Origin: CALMFG01 sp963666035
Lineage (GTDB): Bacteria; Bacillota; Clostridia; Christensenellales; CALMFG01
Assembly (NCBI GenBank): GCA_963666035.2
Contig: CAXXJI010000006.1
Coordinates: 1-64,000, forward strand
DNA length: 64,000 nt
Reading direction: 5' to 3'
Shown: positions 34,826 to 44,463 of the stretch, in pieces
Position numbering within the stretch: position 1 is the first letter of the stretch
Layout of the letters: the number at the start of each line of letters is the position of its first letter
The notes under the pieces: generated by a model
Told to the model about the DNA's origin: nothing
The model's database searches: none
What the model saw: the letters and a program-made list of their open reading frames with translations, nothing else
Made by a program: the position numbers and the translations under genes

Positions 34826-36334
34826 ATGCAAAAACAGATGCTACTCGGTATAGATATCGGTACGAGCGGCTGTAAGCTGGCGCTGTTTTCAACGGAAAAC
34901 GGGCTGGTTTGTGATAAAACAGTAGCATACCCTGTTTACTACCCACGGCCGGGTTATGTGGAGCAGGAACCGGAAGATTGGTGGCGGGCAGTTTGTGAAG
35001 GCACACGCGCACTGATTGACGAGAACCAAATTGATCCGAAAGATATTATCGGAGTGGGCGTTGACGGTCAGGGCTGGGCGGCTGTTGCCGTGGATAAAGA
35101 CGGCAATGTGTTAGCAAGAAACCCAATTTGGATGGATACCCGATCGAGTGAGATTTGTACTCGGCTGAATACAGATGTGGGTGAAAAAGCGATATTTGAT
35201 CTAGCGGGGAACCCGCTGAAGGCTCAATATACCACCGGCAAAATTCTTTGGTATAAGGAACATATGCCGGAAGTATATCAAAAGACTGATAATATATTAC
35301 AATCTAACAGCTATATCGTATACAAAATGACCAACGCGATGACCCATGACCTTTCCCAAGGGTACGCCCTGCATTGTTTCGATATGCGAAAAGGCTGTTG
35401 GGATGACGATATGGCTACGACGCTGGGGATTGACATTGGGCTTCTGCCCGAGTTGGTTAACTGCCATGAAGTGGTCGGCAAAGTCAGCGGCGAAGCGTCC
35501 AAGCTGCTGGGCATTTTACCAGGCACACCGGTAGTGGCCGGAGGTCTGGATGCCGCTTGCGGCACCTTGGGTGCCGGAGTGGTTCATGAGGGAGAAACGC
35601 AGGAACAGGGTGGACAGGCCGGCGGCATGAGTATCTGTCTGGACACATACTGTGCGCATCCAAGTTTGATTTTAGGGTTTCACGTGGTTCCCGATCTGTG
35701 GCTGCTGCAAGGCGGCACAACGGGCGGCGGCGGTGTGGTGCGTTGGTTCGATGAGCAATTTGGGTATGAGGAGCATCAAAAAGCCAAGGCACTGGGGACA
35801 TCTGCACTGAAGCTGATGGACGACGCGATTAATAAGATACCACCGGGCAGTGAGGGATTGGTGTTTTTGCCCTATATGGCGGGAGAACGTTCGCCACTGT
35901 GGAATGAAAATGCGAAAGGTGTATACTTTGGGTTGGATTTTTCCAAGACCAAGGCGCATATGGCCAGAGCGGCCATGGAAGGTGTTGCCTTCGCGTTAAA
36001 GCACAATCTGGAAGTCGCGCAAAGCGCAGGCGCTGAGGTAACGACTTTGCGGGCTACGGGAGGCGCGGCGAATTCAAAAATCTGGACACAGATGAAAGCG
36101 GATATCACGGGCAAACCGATTGATGTGCCGGGAGCGGGTATGGAAACCACACTGGGGGCAGCGATTCTGGCCGGAGTCGGGGTGGGAGCATACAGAGATT
36201 TTGACGATGCGGTGGCCAAGAACATCAGCATCAAAAAGACATATATGCCAAACAAGGCAAATCAGGAAATATATGAACAAGGATATCAAACGTATCGGAC
36301 GCTTTATGAAACGCTAAAGCCGATGATGCGTTAA
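34826..36334 (+). CDS. FGGY-family carbohydrate kinase (xylulokinase-like)
   Basis: This 502-residue kinase has the loop GIDIGTSGCKLALFSTENG, a xylulokinase-like VEQEPEDWW segment, GVGVDGQGWA, the catalytic aspartate in AGGLDAACGTLGAG, and LRATGGAANSKIWTQMKAD with GAAILAGVG. It starts at the base after the FucU stop, with GGGAG inside the fucU 3' end. It probably phosphorylates a ketose made in this locus. A second kinase at 41626 is nearer the rhamnulokinase group, so two ketoses or two positions may be handled. Confidence 0.87.
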   Translation: MQKQMLLGIDIGTSGCKLALFSTENGLVCDKTVAYPVYYPRPGYVEQEPEDWWRAVCEGTRALIDENQIDPKDIIGVGVDGQGWAAVAVDKDGNVLARNPIWMDTRSSEICTRLNTDVGEKAIFDLAGNPLKAQYTTGKILWYKEHMPEVYQKTDNILQSNSYIVYKMTNAMTHDLSQGYALHCFDMRKGCWDDDMATTLGIDIGLLPELVNCHEVVGKVSGEASKLLGILPGTPVVAGGLDAACGTLGAGVVHEGETQEQGGQAGGMSICLDTYCAHPSLILGFHVVPDLWLLQGGTTGGGGVVRWFDEQFGYEEHQKAKALGTSALKLMDDAINKIPPGSEGLVFLPYMAGERSPLWNENAKGVYFGLDFSKTKAHMARAAMEGVAFALKHNLEVAQSAGAEVTTLRATGGAANSKIWTQMKADITGKPIDVPGAGMETTLGAAILAGVGVGAYRDFDDAVAKNISIKKTYMPNKANQEIYEQGYQTYRTLYETLKPMMR

Positions 36335-36359
36335 CACATAAAGGAAAGATGAAGAACAG

Positions 36360-37415
36360 ATGATGAAAGCAGCAGTCTTAGTGGCCAATGATGATGTACG
36401 CTATATGGATATTGAAGAGCCGCAGGTTTCCGCAGGGATGGTAAAAGTCAATGTCGTGGTTTCGGGGATTTGCGGCTCGGATATCGTTCGCGTCTTAAGG
36501 AACGGGGCACATTTCTATCCAATCGTTCTTGGACACGAGTTTTCTGGAACCGTGACCGAAGTTGGCGAAGGTGTGGCTAAAGTAAAGGTCGGCGATAAAG
36601 TGGCTGGGGTACCGTTGGTGCCCTGTATGGTGTGCAACCATTGCCAAAAAGGTGATTATGCGCTCTGTAAAAATTACAGCTTTATTGGTTCGCGGGTTAA
36701 CGGAAGCAATGCGGAATATGTTGTTCTGCCCGAACGGAATGTCGTGGTTCTGGCCGAAGCAGTTACCTTTGAGCAAGGGGCATTGTTTGAACCCTCCTCA
36801 GTGGCGCTTCACGGCATATTGCAGAACCAATTTAGCGGCGGAGAAACCGTAGCCATTTTAGGTGGTGGAACGGTCGGCATGTTTACCCTGCAGTGGGCAA
36901 AGCTGCTGGGCGCAAAGTCAGTTACCGTATTTGATATCAGTGAAAAAAGGTTAAAACTGGCTGAAAAGCTGGGGGCTGACGCGGTGATTAATACCGGTGA
37001 AGAAGACTTTTTTGAACAGGTGGATCAGTTGACACATGGTGAAGGGTATGACTATGTGTTTGAGACCGCGGGCATCACAGTGACCATGCAGTATGCTTTC
37101 CGGCTGGCGGCGCCGCGCGCACGGGTTTGCTTTATCGGTACGCCGACAAAAACGTTAAATTTTACGCCGGAACAGTGGGAAAACATCAATCGCAAAGAAT
37201 TCTATCTGACAGGTTCTTGGATGAGTTACAGCGCACCGTTCCCGGGCAGAGAATGGCAGATGACTGCTGAGTATTTTGCAGACGGCAGGCTGAAGATTGA
37301 AGAAGAATTTATCGCAGAACGTATGCCGATGGAAAATGCCGGGGAGGCGTTTAGGCAATTTTTGACGCCCGGGGCAGTCAACGGCAAGATTTTATTAGTT
37401 AATAAGAATATATAA
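36360..37415 (+). CDS. Zinc-dependent medium-chain dehydrogenase (galactitol-1-phosphate/sorbitol type)
   Basis: This 351-residue MDR enzyme has catalytic zinc ligands Cys38 (GICGSD), His59 and Glu60 (LGHEFSG). Structural zinc cysteines are Cys89, Cys92, Cys95 and Cys103, and the nucleotide loop is AILGGGTVGMF. The motif set resembles GatD-type galactitol-1-phosphate 5-dehydrogenases and related polyol dehydrogenases. ATG 36360 or 36363 can start. Next to a GatZ/KbaZ-like gene, a step yielding or using a tagatose- or fuculose-like phosphate is plausible. Confidence 0.8.
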   Translation: MMKAAVLVANDDVRYMDIEEPQVSAGMVKVNVVVSGICGSDIVRVLRNGAHFYPIVLGHEFSGTVTEVGEGVAKVKVGDKVAGVPLVPCMVCNHCQKGDYALCKNYSFIGSRVNGSNAEYVVLPERNVVVLAEAVTFEQGALFEPSSVALHGILQNQFSGGETVAILGGGTVGMFTLQWAKLLGAKSVTVFDISEKRLKLAEKLGADAVINTGEEDFFEQVDQLTHGEGYDYVFETAGITVTMQYAFRLAAPRARVCFIGTPTKTLNFTPEQWENINRKEFYLTGSWMSYSAPFPGREWQMTAEYFADGRLKIEEEFIAERMPMENAGEAFRQFLTPGAVNGKILLVNKNI

Positions 37416-37442
37416 GGGGAATTTAGGAGGAGGCGTTAAGAA

Positions 37443-38455
37443 ATGGAGCATATTGATCCCAAAAAAGTACCGCAAAGAACACTGTTTGACGGCGGGCAAA
37501 TGCCCTGCATCGGCATGGGTACTTTTGGTTCAGATAAATATTCACCGGAACAGGTATCTGACGCAGTGGCAGGCGCGATTGAATCAGGATATCGCATGTT
37601 CGATTGCGCGGCGGTATACGGCAACGAAAACCGAATTGGCAAAGTGTTTAAAGATGCGTTTGACAAGGGGATCGTGAAACGCGAAGAACTCTTTATCACG
37701 ACCAAGGTTTGGAATGATATGCACGGGCGAGGCGACGTTCTGCTCTCGATGGCGCAAAGCTTAAAGGATTTGCAGCTGGAGTATATTGATGCGTTTTTTA
37801 TCCACTGGCCGTTCCCGAACTATCATGCGCCCGGATGCGATGGCGACGCTAGAAATCCAAATTCAAAACCGTTTTCGGTCGAAGAATTTATGAACACTTG
37901 GCGGCAGTGTGAACGGCTGGTGGATTTTGGGGCTTACCCGTTATATTGGCATGTCCAATATGACCATTCCTAAATTGGAAGCAGTATTACCGCTCTGTCG
38001 CATTAGGCCCGCTGTTATCGAGATGGAACTGCATCCGAGTTTCCAGCAAAAAGAACTTTATGATTATATTGAAAAAAAAGGGTATTGTTCCTATCGGCTT
38101 TTGCCCTATCGGTTCGCCCAGCCGTCCTGAGCGGGATAAAACTCCCGACGATGTGGCGGATACCGAACTGCCTGCGATTGTAGAAGCGGCAAAAGCACAT
38201 GGTGTACATCCGGCGGTGATCTGCATCAAATGGTCAGCCCAAAAGGGCGCGGTACCTATTCCTTTTTCGGTCAAAGAAAACCAGTATATCGGTAACTTAA
38301 AGTGTGTCTCAGAAGATTCGCTGAGCGAAGCGGAGATGGCGGCAATCGCTGAATCAGATTTGAATTGCCGCTTGATCAAAGGACAGGTTTTTCTGTGGGA
38401 AGGCGCTAAAGGCTGGGAAGATCTGTGGGATCTGGAGGGAACGATAACTAAATGA
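37443..38455 (+). pseudogene. Aldo/keto reductase interrupted by two +1 frameshifts
   Basis: Homology is continuous over three frames. Frame one gives MFDCAAVYGNENRIG, ITTKVW and DAFFIHWP, carrying the Asp, Tyr, Lys and His of the AKR active site. An extra G in the GGGG run at 37929-37932 shifts to frame two (GLTRYIGMSN). An extra A in the eight-A run at 38072-38079 shifts to frame three (KKGIVPIGFCPIGSP), ending at TGA 38455. Removing one base at each place gives a normal protein of about 335 residues. The gene may be intact, with sequencing errors, or a recent pseudogene. It probably reduces a sugar aldehyde or ketone. Confidence 0.75.
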
Positions 38456-39727
38456 ATACAGCCGAGTTTTTTAGACAACTGATCGCAGAACAAAAAACGC
38501 GGAAAAGATGTCGGGATTTGTTCTGTTTGCAGTGCCAACGAGATGGTGCTGGAAGCGGCGATGGAAGATGCCCGTGATACAGGCAACAAGGTATTGATTG
38601 AAGCCACTGCCAATCAGGTCAATCAATTCGGTGGTTATACACGGATGACGCCTTCTGATTTTATCCACTTTGTAAGCTGCATTGCAAAGCGTGTCGGGCT
38701 GAAATCGGATCAGCTGATTTTGGGCGGAGACCATCTGGGCCCGTTGGTTTGGAAAGCCGAGCCCGAAGAGGAAGCGATGCCCAAGGCGGAGGTGCTGATC
38801 GCACAGTTTGTAGCGGCTGGGTTTACTAAAATCCATATTGATACCAGTATGCGGCTTGGCAGTGACGATCAGGATAAACCGTTGGCCACCGAAGTGATTG
38901 CACAGCGTGCGGCACAATTGTGTGCGGCGGCTGAAGCGGCGGCAGTTAGGGAAAAACCCATCTACGTGATCGGCAGTGAAGTGCCGGTCCCTGGCGGGTC
39001 AGAAGAAAACGAAGATGAGATTACAGTCACGACAGTTGCTGATCTGGATGATACGATAAACCAGTTTGAGGAAGCGTTTATCAGGCACAGCCTTGCGGAT
39101 GCGTTTACGCGGGTTGTGGGCGTGGTGGTACAGCCGGGCGTGGAATTTGCCGATAATTCAATTATCCGTTATCAGCCGAAAAAAGCGGCGGAGCTGACCC
39201 AGCATGTGAAGACGTTGCCCAATATTGTTTTGGAAGGACATTCAACCGATTACCAAACCAAAAAGGCGTTGGGAGACATGAGAAAGGATGGCATTGCCAT
39301 CTTAAAAGTCGGCCCGGCATTGACGTTCAGTGTACGAGAATCACTTTTTAAGCTGGAAGCCATTGAAAGGGAATTATATCCTTTTTCGCCGGAGGGCGGA
39401 TATTCGAATTTTGGAGAAGTCATTGAGAAAAAATTGATGACCGACCCGAAATACTGGATAAACTATTATCATGGGTCGGAGCAGGAAAGAGCATATGCAC
39501 GCAAATACAGCTTATCGGACAGAATCCGATATTATCTGGACGACAGCGATATTCAGGGGGCTATCGTTTGCCTTAAGAAAAACATCAATGATTTAGAACT
39601 GCCGTACGGCATGGTGTCGCAGTATTTTTCAGATGTGCTTGAGACGGTTATGAACTCGGGCAAAAAGATTACGGCTGATATGCTGATTAAGGAACGTGTC
39701 AAAAATGTAATAAAGGATTACCGTTAA
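38452..39727 (+). CDS. GatZ/KbaZ-like tagatose-bisphosphate aldolase non-catalytic subunit, frameshifted near its start
   Basis: ATG 38452 overlaps the AKR stop as ATGA. After MNTAEFFRQLIAEQ an extra A in the six-A run at 38492-38497 moves the frame; without it the reading continues KRGKDVGICSVCSANEM and on to 39727, about 424 residues, the family length. The rest is intact (EATANQVNQFGGYTRMTP, GGDHLGPLVW, EGHSTDYQT). GatZ/KbaZ stabilise the aldolase GatY/KbaY, but no GatY-like gene is in the window. It might act with an aldolase elsewhere or have its own activity. Confidence 0.8.
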
Positions 39728-39799
39728 GGGTTAAACACTGACGGCAGAAGAAATAGCAGACAAAATAAGGGAAAAGAAACAAATAGGAGAGGTGTAATT

Positions 39800-41563
39800 A
39801 TGGCGATTATAGGAATCAGACCCACCATTGATGCAAGAGAAGGACGATTGAGCGTTAGAGCAGGATTAGAGAACCAGACCATGAATATGGCCAAATCTGC
39901 GGCTAAGCTGATTAGTGAAAATCTGAAAGACGCAGACGGCAATCCTGTGGAATGTGTGATTGCGGATACAACGATCGGGCGTGTATCTGAGGCGGCGGCG
40001 TGTGCGGAGAAATTTGCGCGCGTGGGTGTTTGCGGTACATTGACGGTGACACCCTGCTGGTGTTATGGATCAGAAACTATGGATATGGATCCGCTGCTGC
40101 CCAAGGCGGTTTGGGGATTTAACGGCACAGAGCGTCCGGGCGCGGTTTATTTGGCGGCGGTGATGGCGGGACACGCACAGCGCGGTCTGCCGGCTTATTC
40201 GATATATGGAAAAGATGTTCAGGACAGTGACGATACATCGATACCTGATGATGTGGCAGAAAAGATTTTACGTTTTGCAAGAGCTGCGATTGCCGTGGGA
40301 CAGATGAAAGGCAAATCTTATCTGGCATGCGGAAACGTTTCCATGGGTATTGCGGGCTCCAAAGTGGACGATGCATTTTTTCAGGATTATCTTGGCATGA
40401 GAACCGAGCAGGTGGATATGGTCGAGTTTATCAGACGAATCGATGAAGGCATATTTGATCCGGATGAATTCAAAAAAGCATTGGCTTGGGCCAAGGAAAA
40501 CTGCCATGAAGGCCGCGATAAAAATGCGGAGCCGTCATCTCGCGAAGAAAAAGACAGACAATGGGAGTTTGTTGTGAAGTGTGCGTTAATCGCCAAAGAC
40601 CTGATGGACGGCAATGAAAAACTGGCGGCACTCGGATTTACCGAAGAAGCTAAGGGCCATAACGCCATTGCGGCGGGCTTCCAGGGCCAGCGTCAGTGGA
40701 CAGACCATTATCCGAACGGTGACTTTTTGGAAGCGATGCTTTGTTCATCCTTCGATTGGAACGGAAAACGGAAACCCTATGTGATGGCCACCGAAAACGA
40801 CGCGCTGAATGGCACAGCAATGCTGTTTGGCAAGCTTTTGACCAACACGGCGCAGATGTTCAGCGATGTACGGACATTCTGGTCACCCGATGCTGTTAAG
40901 CGTGTTACAGGAAAGCCTTTGACCGGTCAGGCTGAAAACGGGATTATTCATCTGATCAATTCGGGGGCAACCGCATTGGATGCCAGCGGTCAGCAGACAA
41001 ATAAAGACGGCAAGCCCACCATAAAGCCATATTGGGAAATCAGCGACGAAGAAGTGGATAAGTGCCTGAAAGCCACCGACTGGTGCGCGGCAGATTTGGG
41101 CTATTTCCGCGGCGGCGGTTTTAGTTCGCTCTTCTACACCAAAGGCGGTATGCCGGTGACCATGTGCCGTATCAACCTGATTAAAGGTATTGGTCCGGTG
41201 CTGCAATTAGCTGAAGGATACACGGTTGAGCTGGAAGACGACATGAATCAGATTCTCACTGAAAGAACAGACCCAACATGGCCGACCACTTGGTTTGCAC
41301 CAAGGATCACCGGAGAGGGTGCGTTTAAAGATGTTTACAGTGTGATGGCAAATTGGGGAGCGAATCATGGCGCTATCTCGGCGGGCCACATAGGTGCAGA
41401 TTTAATTACGCTTGCATCAATGCTGCGTATACCTGTGAATATGCACAATGTTGACAACGGCCAGATTTTCCGTCCTGCGGCTTGGGCAGCATTTGGCACA
41501 GAGAATTTGGAAGGCGCAGATTACAGAGCCTGCAGCACATATGGTTCGGTATATGGCAAATAA
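39800..41563 (+). CDS. fucI: L-fucose isomerase
   Basis: This 587-residue protein has the length of FucI. Marks are GIRPTIDAREG at the N-terminus, VTPCWCYGSETMDM, and the manganese ligands in ATENDALNG (Glu) and MFSDVRTFW (Asp), with a histidine in GAISAGHIGAD. It converts L-fucose to L-fuculose, and commonly D-arabinose to D-ribulose. Upstream FucU and downstream kinase fit this route. The matching aldolase may be the class II enzyme at 16904 or lie outside the window. A strong terminator follows. Confidence 0.92.
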   Translation: MAIIGIRPTIDAREGRLSVRAGLENQTMNMAKSAAKLISENLKDADGNPVECVIADTTIGRVSEAAACAEKFARVGVCGTLTVTPCWCYGSETMDMDPLLPKAVWGFNGTERPGAVYLAAVMAGHAQRGLPAYSIYGKDVQDSDDTSIPDDVAEKILRFARAAIAVGQMKGKSYLACGNVSMGIAGSKVDDAFFQDYLGMRTEQVDMVEFIRRIDEGIFDPDEFKKALAWAKENCHEGRDKNAEPSSREEKDRQWEFVVKCALIAKDLMDGNEKLAALGFTEEAKGHNAIAAGFQGQRQWTDHYPNGDFLEAMLCSSFDWNGKRKPYVMATENDALNGTAMLFGKLLTNTAQMFSDVRTFWSPDAVKRVTGKPLTGQAENGIIHLINSGATALDASGQQTNKDGKPTIKPYWEISDEEVDKCLKATDWCAADLGYFRGGGFSSLFYTKGGMPVTMCRINLIKGIGPVLQLAEGYTVELEDDMNQILTERTDPTWPTTWFAPRITGEGAFKDVYSVMANWGANHGAISAGHIGADLITLASMLRIPVNMHNVDNGQIFRPAAWAAFGTENLEGADYRACSTYGSVYGK

Positions 41564-41573
41564 AGAAAAAGAC

Positions 41574-41604
41574 TACAGTGGGGAAACCTTCCCCACTGTA
41601 TTTT
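41574..41604 (+). terminator. Strong terminator between fucI and the next kinase
   Basis: A perfect 12-bp stem pairs TACAGTGGGGAA (41574-41585) with TTCCCCACTGTA (41589-41600), with a 3-base loop and TTTT. The kinase starts only 22 bases later, so its expression depends on read-through or anti-termination. Confidence 0.8.
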
Positions 41605-41625
41605 GATGGATGGTGAAAAAAGAAA

Positions 41626-43104
41626 ATGAAACATATTGCATTTGACTTAGGCGCAGAAAGCGGCAGGGCGATCCTTGGTGAAATCGTTGACGGACGATTG
41701 GAAACGAACGAGATACATCGTTTTGCCACACAGGGTATTTTTGTAAACGGCAGTTTGCGCTGGGATGTTTATCGGTTGTTTGCAGAGCTGAAGCAGGCAT
41801 TGAAGATTTATGCCGATACATACGGAAATGAACCATGCACAATGGGTGTGGACACCTGGGGTGTTGATTTTGGTATTCTGGACAAAAATGGGAAACTCAT
41901 CAGTATCCCGTATCATTACCGGGATAAGCGAAATATTGGGACAACACAAGCGATAGAAGAAAAGATGGGTTTGGATAAACTCTATGCGAAGACCGGCATT
42001 GAGTATATGGAGATTAACAGCCTTAATCAGTTGATCGCCGCAAAAGCACAGGATGACCCAACCATACAATGCGGTGAAAAGCTGCTGTTTATGGCGGATC
42101 TGTTGCAATACTTTTTGTGCGGTGTGGCAAAGGCGGAGTTTTGTCTGGCGGCCACGTCATGCCTGCTGAATAATCAGGATGGGACATGGGCAGACGAAGT
42201 GTTTGACACGTTTGGCATACCCAAACGATTACAGCCTGAAATTGTGCGCGGGGGAACGGTGCTTGGCAAAATCCGGGAGGATATTGCGCTTGAAACCGGT
42301 ATTTCGCCTGAGTCGTTGATTATTACACCGCCCACGCATGATACAGCTTGTGCCGCCGCGGTGGTGCCGAAGCTGGGCGGGAATGTTGCGTTTCTGTCGT
42401 CGGGGACCTGGTCTCTGGCCGGTTTGGAGCTGGACGATGCACAGATAACCGAAGAAGCGCGTTTGCTCAACATTGCCAACTCGGGCGGGCCATTTCAAAA
42501 AATTCTGTTTTTAAAATCCTTAACCGGACTTTGGTTGATTCAAAGATCACGCTTGGCATGGCGAAGAAAGCAGCCGGATTTGAGTTACGACGATATTGTT
42601 AAACTCGCCGAAAAGGCAGAACCGTTTTTTGGCATCATTGACACCAATGACGCAATGTTTGGCAATCCGCCGGATATGCCGAAGGCCGTATGCGAATATT
42701 TGCGAAAAACGGGGCAGACCTCACCCGAATCGGATGATATCGGCCAAATTTCCAGGATCATCATGGAGTCGCTCGCATTACAATATAAATCAGCGTTTGC
42801 CGATCTTTGTAAGGCTTCGGGAAGAACGCTGGACATGGTCAATGCTCTCGGCGGGGGGATCCAAAATAAAATGTTGGTGCGGTTTACCGCAGAAGCATTG
42901 GGCGTTCCGGTGTTTGCAGGGCCGATCGAAGCAACTTCAGCGGGGAATATACTCATGCAGGCGTATGGCTCTGGTGAAATATCTTCGCTTGAGGATCTAC
43001 GCCAAATTGTCATCAACACCTATAAGCCCGAAGTGTATCAGCCGCAGCACGCGGAACGCTGGGAGAAACATTATCAAGCGTTCCAAAAGATTATCGGTAA
43101 ATAA
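41626..43104 (+). CDS. Rhamnulokinase-like FGGY kinase, possible fuculokinase
   Basis: This 492-residue kinase follows the RhaB pattern: FDLGAESGRAILGEI at the N-terminus, RHRDKR-like YHYRDKRN, the catalytic aspartate in PPTHDTACAAA, FLSSGTWSL, and NALGGGIQNKMLVRF. RhaB acts on L-rhamnulose, but no rhamnose isomerase or rhamnulose aldolase is present. Next to fucI, phosphorylation of L-fuculose or D-ribulose at C1 is more likely; RhaB-like enzymes are known to accept related ketoses. The terminator before it is unusual for an operon member. Confidence 0.8.
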   Translation: MKHIAFDLGAESGRAILGEIVDGRLETNEIHRFATQGIFVNGSLRWDVYRLFAELKQALKIYADTYGNEPCTMGVDTWGVDFGILDKNGKLISIPYHYRDKRNIGTTQAIEEKMGLDKLYAKTGIEYMEINSLNQLIAAKAQDDPTIQCGEKLLFMADLLQYFLCGVAKAEFCLAATSCLLNNQDGTWADEVFDTFGIPKRLQPEIVRGGTVLGKIREDIALETGISPESLIITPPTHDTACAAAVVPKLGGNVAFLSSGTWSLAGLELDDAQITEEARLLNIANSGGPFQKILFLKSLTGLWLIQRSRLAWRRKQPDLSYDDIVKLAEKAEPFFGIIDTNDAMFGNPPDMPKAVCEYLRKTGQTSPESDDIGQISRIIMESLALQYKSAFADLCKASGRTLDMVNALGGGIQNKMLVRFTAEALGVPVFAGPIEATSAGNILMQAYGSGEISSLEDLRQIVINTYKPEVYQPQHAERWEKHYQAFQKIIGK

Positions 43105-43198
43105 GTGGTTTTTGCATCGTGAAAATCGGTGTGCGGATGTATAAAAAATAAAATTAAAAAATAAATTTTCTTCATCTTGGTTTCTCCTCTTTATTTTT

Positions 43199-43231
43199 AA
43201 AAAGTGCGCCTATTTCAGTTGCGCACTTTTT
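43199..43231. terminator. Bidirectional-looking terminator after the fucose-type locus
   Basis: AAAAAGTGCGC (43199-43209) pairs perfectly with GCGCACTTTTT (43221-43231). It is the first terminator downstream of the kinase. Confidence 0.8.
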
Positions 43232-43567
43232 ATTTGTATGAAATTTCGTTTTTTTTGAAAGAGAGGAATTGATATTTTTATACTAAGCTAGTTCAAAATT
43301 ATAATTTGGTAGTATGAAAAAGTAGAAAGACTTTATTGCCGGATTGTCTTACTCACGCGTGAAGAACTTTTAAGGTTGGTTTTTGCAGTACAAAAGCGCA
43401 ACGAATGTCTTCGGCGGATGTTTCATATGATTGGATATGGATTAAAGGAAGATCTTATACAAGAAAATGTTGCGATATAATTTGCTAAATACCAAGTAAA
43501 ACATCAATAAAACAGTAAAAATATCAATAAAAGATCAAAAATGAATAAAAAGTTGGTATTTAAGGCA
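43232..43567 (+). other. Intergenic region with a start-less open frame
   Basis: A 55-codon open frame at 43313-43480 reads like coding sequence (TREELLRLVFAVQKRN, LRRMFHMIGYGLKEDL) but has no start codon and no ribosome site. It may be a decayed gene fragment. The remainder is AT-rich and shows no gene. Confidence 0.25.
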
Positions 43568-43596
43568 TTGACAGCAACCTTTGCATTCCATATAAT
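43568..43596 (+). promoter_or_regulatory. Consensus sigma-A promoter of the dehydrogenase-complex operon
   Basis: TTGACA (43568-43573), a 17-bp spacer and TATAAT (43591-43596) are perfect. Transcription would start near 43603, about 44 bases before the DeoR gene that leads the operon. A repressor-controlled strong promoter fits this arrangement. Confidence 0.85.
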
Positions 43597-43646
43597 AAAG
43601 GTGGATAATCACTTAGACATGTTAAATACCGAACTGAGGCAACTAA

Positions 43647-44411
43647 ATGAACAATACGATGATTAACGAAAGAAGGCAGTTTATAGAAACCAAGCTGTTA
43701 GCGGAAGGTGAAATTAAAATTGCCGAGCTAGCCGATCTATTTAATGTTTCAACCGAAACGATTCGCAAAGACCTTTTGTTTTTGGAAGAAAAGGGGATTG
43801 CAAAAAAGGGTTATGGGGGAGCAGTGGTAGTCAACGATCTGCTCGAACCCAGCTTTAAAGAGAAGTCGTCCAAGTACAAGGACGAAAAAACGAAAATCGC
43901 AAAAGCCGCGCTCAATTTTCTATCGGACGGCATGGTGGTGCTGATGGATGCGGGCAGTACGGTATATACGCTGGCCAAGATGCTGGCACTGAAAAAAAAC
44001 CTGACTGTGTTTACCAACAGCCCGAAATCGTCGCAGGTGTTAGACGATTATAAAATCAAAACCTATTTGGTCGGTGGCGAGATCCGCAACAACTCCAATG
44101 CGCTGGTTGGCGGATGGGCGGTTCGAGGCATTTCCGAGATTGAAGCGGATATCGCGATTCTTGGTACATCGGGTTTTTCCGGAAGGGAAGGCCCTTGCGT
44201 AGAGAACTTTGAAGAAGCGGAAGTGAAAAAAGCGATGATTAAAAGCGCAAACAAAACGGTCATCATCGGCGATTCCAGCAAAGCCAAAACGCATTCCATG
44301 ATTGAATATGCCAAGTGGCAGAACGTAGACGCGTTTGTGACCGACGCAGGACTGGACAACGAAACATACGCGGCGATCAGCCGGGCGACCCAAGTGGTGA
44401 TGGCAAAGTAG
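43647..44411 (+). CDS. DeoR-family transcriptional repressor
   Basis: This 254-residue protein has the DeoR helix-turn-helix KIAELADLFNVSTETIRKDLLFL and the tail AKKGYGGAVV. The sensor domain has LMDAGSTVYTLAKML, VFTNSPKSSQVL, YLVGGEIRNNSNALVG and IIGDSSKAK. It belongs to the same family as the protein at 16113 but is clearly distinct. As first gene behind a consensus promoter, it probably represses its own operon until a phosphorylated sugar appears, for example sorbose or sorbitol phosphate. The ligand is inferred from neighbours only. Confidence 0.85.
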   Translation: MNNTMINERRQFIETKLLAEGEIKIAELADLFNVSTETIRKDLLFLEEKGIAKKGYGGAVVVNDLLEPSFKEKSSKYKDEKTKIAKAALNFLSDGMVVLMDAGSTVYTLAKMLALKKNLTVFTNSPKSSQVLDDYKIKTYLVGGEIRNNSNALVGGWAVRGISEIEADIAILGTSGFSGREGPCVENFEEAEVKKAMIKSANKTVIIGDSSKAKTHSMIEYAKWQNVDAFVTDAGLDNETYAAISRATQVVMAK

Positions 44412-44463
44412 ATGAAAAAAGAAAAACAAATTTATAGAAAGAAAAGTTTTAGGAGGATATAAA

